A stretch of 7,694 nucleotides of DNA from Acidiferrobacterales bacterium (GTDB taxonomy: Bacteria > Pseudomonadota > Gammaproteobacteria > Acidiferrobacterales > Sulfurifustaceae): the NCBI GenBank assembly GCA_919902095.1, contig CAKKQL010000075.1:1-7694 (forward strand), read 5' to 3'. Below are positions 5,799 to 7,694 of the stretch, one piece after another. The position numbers and the translations under genes are program-made. The notes beneath the pieces are model-generated. The model did not search any database, had not been told where the DNA came from, and saw only the letters and a list, made by a program, of their open reading frames with translations. Position 1 is the first letter of the stretch, and each line of letters opens with the position of its first letter.

Positions 5799-7694
5799 AC
5801 CCGCATGCCCGGCTGCGCGCCGGCATCAGGAGCAAGTATCCAGAGGTCTTTCCCGCCCGGACCGGCGGCCAGCACCATGCCTTCGGACAGGCCGAACTTC
5901 ATCTTGCGCGGCGCGAGGTTCGCGACCACCACGGTCAGCCGTCCTTCGAGCGTGGCCGGGTCGTAGGCCGAACGGATGCCGGCGAAGACGTTGCGGGTTG
6001 TGCCTTCCCCCAAGTCCACCGTGAGTTGCAGAAGTTTGTCCGCACCTTCGACGTAGCCCGCCTTCACGATGCGTGCGATGCGCAGGTCCAGCTTGCCGAA
6101 GTCGTCAATGCTGATTTCGGGCTTGATGGGCTCAATGCCGGGAGTGGGGGGAGGGGCGGTTTCAGTCGTCATCTTCAGGCTCTCTTTCGATGCATCGAGC
6201 ATCGCTTCAGTCGCTTTCGGATCCACGCGTGCGGCGAGGTGCTGGTAAGGGTTGATTGGATGGTCGGTCAGGACGGTGGCTGCGTCCTGCCAGGCAAGCG
6301 GCGCGATATTAAGGAATCGCTCGGCGTTCTCAGCCAGGCGTGGCAGCACCGGCTTCAAGTACAACGTCAGCAGCCGGAACAAGTTCAGATTCGTGGTGCA
6401 AACCCGGTGCAGCCGGTCATTTTGCGCCGCGTCTTTGGCCAACACCCAGGGCTTTTCCTGGTCCACGTATTCGTTCACCTTGTCGGCGAGCGCCATGACG
6501 TGGCGGATGGCCTCGGCAAACTCGCGGTTTTCGTAGTGTGCCGCGATGTTGTCCGCCGCGGCCTGTAATTCCTTGACCAATGCCGGATTGGCGAGTTCGC
6601 GGGACAAGCGCCCGCCAAACTGCTGAGTGATGAAACCAGCCGAGCGCGCGGCGATGTTGACGTACTTGCCGACCAGGTTCGAGTTGATGCGATGGGTAAA
6701 GTCGTCGAGGCTCAAATCAATGTCCTCGACGCGCGCCCCGAGCTTGGCCGCGAAGTAGTAGCGCAGGTACTCCGGGTTGAGATGGTCGAGATAGCTGCGC
6801 GCGGTAATGAAGGTGCCGCGCGACTTCGACATCTTCTGGCCGTCCACGGTGAGGAAACCGTGGGCGAAGACCGCGCTCGGTTTGCGGAAGCCCGCGCCTT
6901 CGAGCATCGCCGGCCAGAACAGCGCGTGGAAATAGAGGATGTCCTTGCCGATGAAGTGATACAGCTCGGCCTTGGAGTCCTTGCCCCAGAAGTCGTTGAA
7001 ATCGAGTTTGTTTCTGGCGCACAGGTTCTTGAAGCTCGCCATGTAGCCGATCGGCGCGTCGAGCCAGACGTAGAAATACTTGCCCGGCGCGTCGGGAATC
7101 TCGAAGCCGAAGTAGGGCGCGTCGCGCGAGATGTCCCAGTCCTTGAGGCCGGCGTTGAACCACTCGTCGAGCTTGTTCGCCACTTCCGGCTGCACGTGCC
7201 GCGGGGCGGTGATTTCGGGGAACAGCCATTTCTTGAGGCTTTCCTCGAAGTCGCCGAGCTTGAAGAAATAGTGTTCCGACTCCTTCTCGACCGGCTTCGC
7301 GCCTGAGAGCGCCGACACCGCGTTCTTGAGTTCGGTCGGTGCGTAGGTGGCGCCGCACGCTTCGCACGAATCGCCATACTGGTCGGGCGCGCCGCAGCGC
7401 GGGCACTCGCCCTTGATGAAGCGGTCCGGCAGGAACATCTGCTTCACCGGATCGAACGCCTGCTTGATGGTGCGTTTCGCGATGTGGCCGCCGGCTTGGA
7501 GCTTCTTATATATAAGTTGCGCGAGCTCGCGGTTCTCGGGCGAGTGCGTGGAGTAGTAGCTGTCGAACGCCACGCCGAAGTCGGCGAAGTCGCGCGCGTG
7601 CTCGGCGTGCATGCGTTCGATGAGCTGCTCGGGCGTGACGCCTTCCTGCTGCGCGCGCAGCATCACCGGCGTGCCGTGGGTGTCGTCGGCGCAG
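5792..7694 (-). CDS. metG: Methionine--tRNA ligase (MetRS), N-terminus cut by the window edge
   Basis: 633 residues are visible, from [16 protein letters not shown] to GAQPGMRVK; by comparison with E. coli MetG (677 residues, from memory) about 50 are missing, including the HIGH-type ATP motif. The enzyme charges tRNA-Met with methionine in the cytoplasm. In visible numbering, the zinc knuckle has C97, C100, C110 and C113 (CPRC...CEAC). The catalytic core contains [15 protein letters not shown] and [11 protein letters not shown], and the KMSKS signature is at 287-291 ([11 protein letters not shown]). The anticodon-binding helical domain follows, including WVLAKD and LYLKPVLP. A linker rich in T, P and E (about 507-528) leads to the C-terminal tRNA-binding/dimerisation domain (about 530-633: [22 protein letters not shown] in part, [17 protein letters not shown]). 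No frame break is seen. The gene converges on the Sel1-repeat gene with 27 bases between stops; the start and promoter lie beyond the right edge. Confidence 0.98.
   Translation of the reverse strand, partial: CADDTHGTPVMLRAQQEGVTPEQLIERMHAEHARDFADFGVAFDSYYSTHSPENRELAQLIYKKLQAGGHIAKRTIKQAFDPVKQMFLPDRFIKGECPRCGAPDQYGDSCEACGATYAPTELKNAVSALSGAKPVEKESEHYFFKLGDFEESLKKWLFPEITAPRHVQPEVANKLDEWFNAGLKDWDISRDAPYFGFEIPDAPGKYFYVWLDAPIGYMASFKNLCARNKLDFNDFWGKDSKAELYHFIGKDILYFHALFWPAMLEGAGFRKPSAVFAHGFLTVDGQKMSKSRGTFITARSYLDHLNPEYLRYYFAAKLGARVEDIDLSLDDFTHRINSNLVGKYVNIAARSAGFITQQFGGRLSRELANPALVKELQAAADNIAAHYENREFAEAIRHVMALADKVNEYVDQEKPWVLAKDAAQNDRLHRVCTTNLNLFRLLTLYLKPVLPRLAENAERFLNIAPLAWQDAATVLTDHPINPYQHLAARVDPKATEAMLDASKESLKMTTETAPPPTPGIEPIKPEISIDDFGKLDLRIARIVKAGYVEGADKLLQLTVDLGEGTTRNVFAGIRSAYDPATLEGRLTVVVANLAPRKMKFGLSEGMVLAAGPGGKDLWILAPDAGAQPGMRVK

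Noticed and set aside
5783..6568. A 261-codon plus-strand frame opposite metG
   Set aside because: Antisense shadow of metG; it would also start inside the terminator hairpin.

Overview
This window comes from a high-G+C bacterial chromosome. YgiQ, CnoX/YbbN, the ClsB-type phospholipase D protein and MetG all align well, from memory, with their Escherichia coli counterparts. Together with the many E/K/A-rich and arginine-rich stretches, this suggests a high-G+C gammaproteobacterium. A free-living, perhaps sulfur-oxidising lineage would fit, but the sequence does not prove any genus.

Layout, left to right. (1) 1-290, minus: the N-terminus of a membrane-anchored sensor protein that runs off the left edge. 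(2) 291-624: a gene-free stretch holding the sensor gene's leader and promoter region and, at its right end, an inverted repeat just past the ygiQ stop. (3) 625-2766, minus: a complete ygiQ, a radical SAM protein. (4) 2860-4011, minus: a ClsB-like cardiolipin synthase. (5) 4076-4939, plus: a CnoX/YbbN-type thioredoxin-TPR co-chaperone, divergent from the cls gene. (6) 5156-5764, plus: a small exported Sel1-repeat protein with a long charged helical tail, with a strong Shine-Dalgarno and a clear intrinsic terminator. (7) 5792-7694, minus: methionyl-tRNA synthetase (metG), complete at its C-terminus and missing about 50 N-terminal residues at the right edge.

The genes do not form one pathway. 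Most seem to be separate transcription units: ygiQ has its own extended -10 promoter with a 12-bp palindrome on it, cnoX and the Sel1 gene each have candidate promoters and terminators, and metG converges on the Sel1 gene with only 27 bp between the stops. I see no mobile element, CRISPR array, tRNA or rRNA. I found no clear new system. The best leads are the CnoX homologue with a single cysteine, the palindrome over the ygiQ promoter, the uncharacterised Sel1/TolA-like exported protein, and its structured leader.
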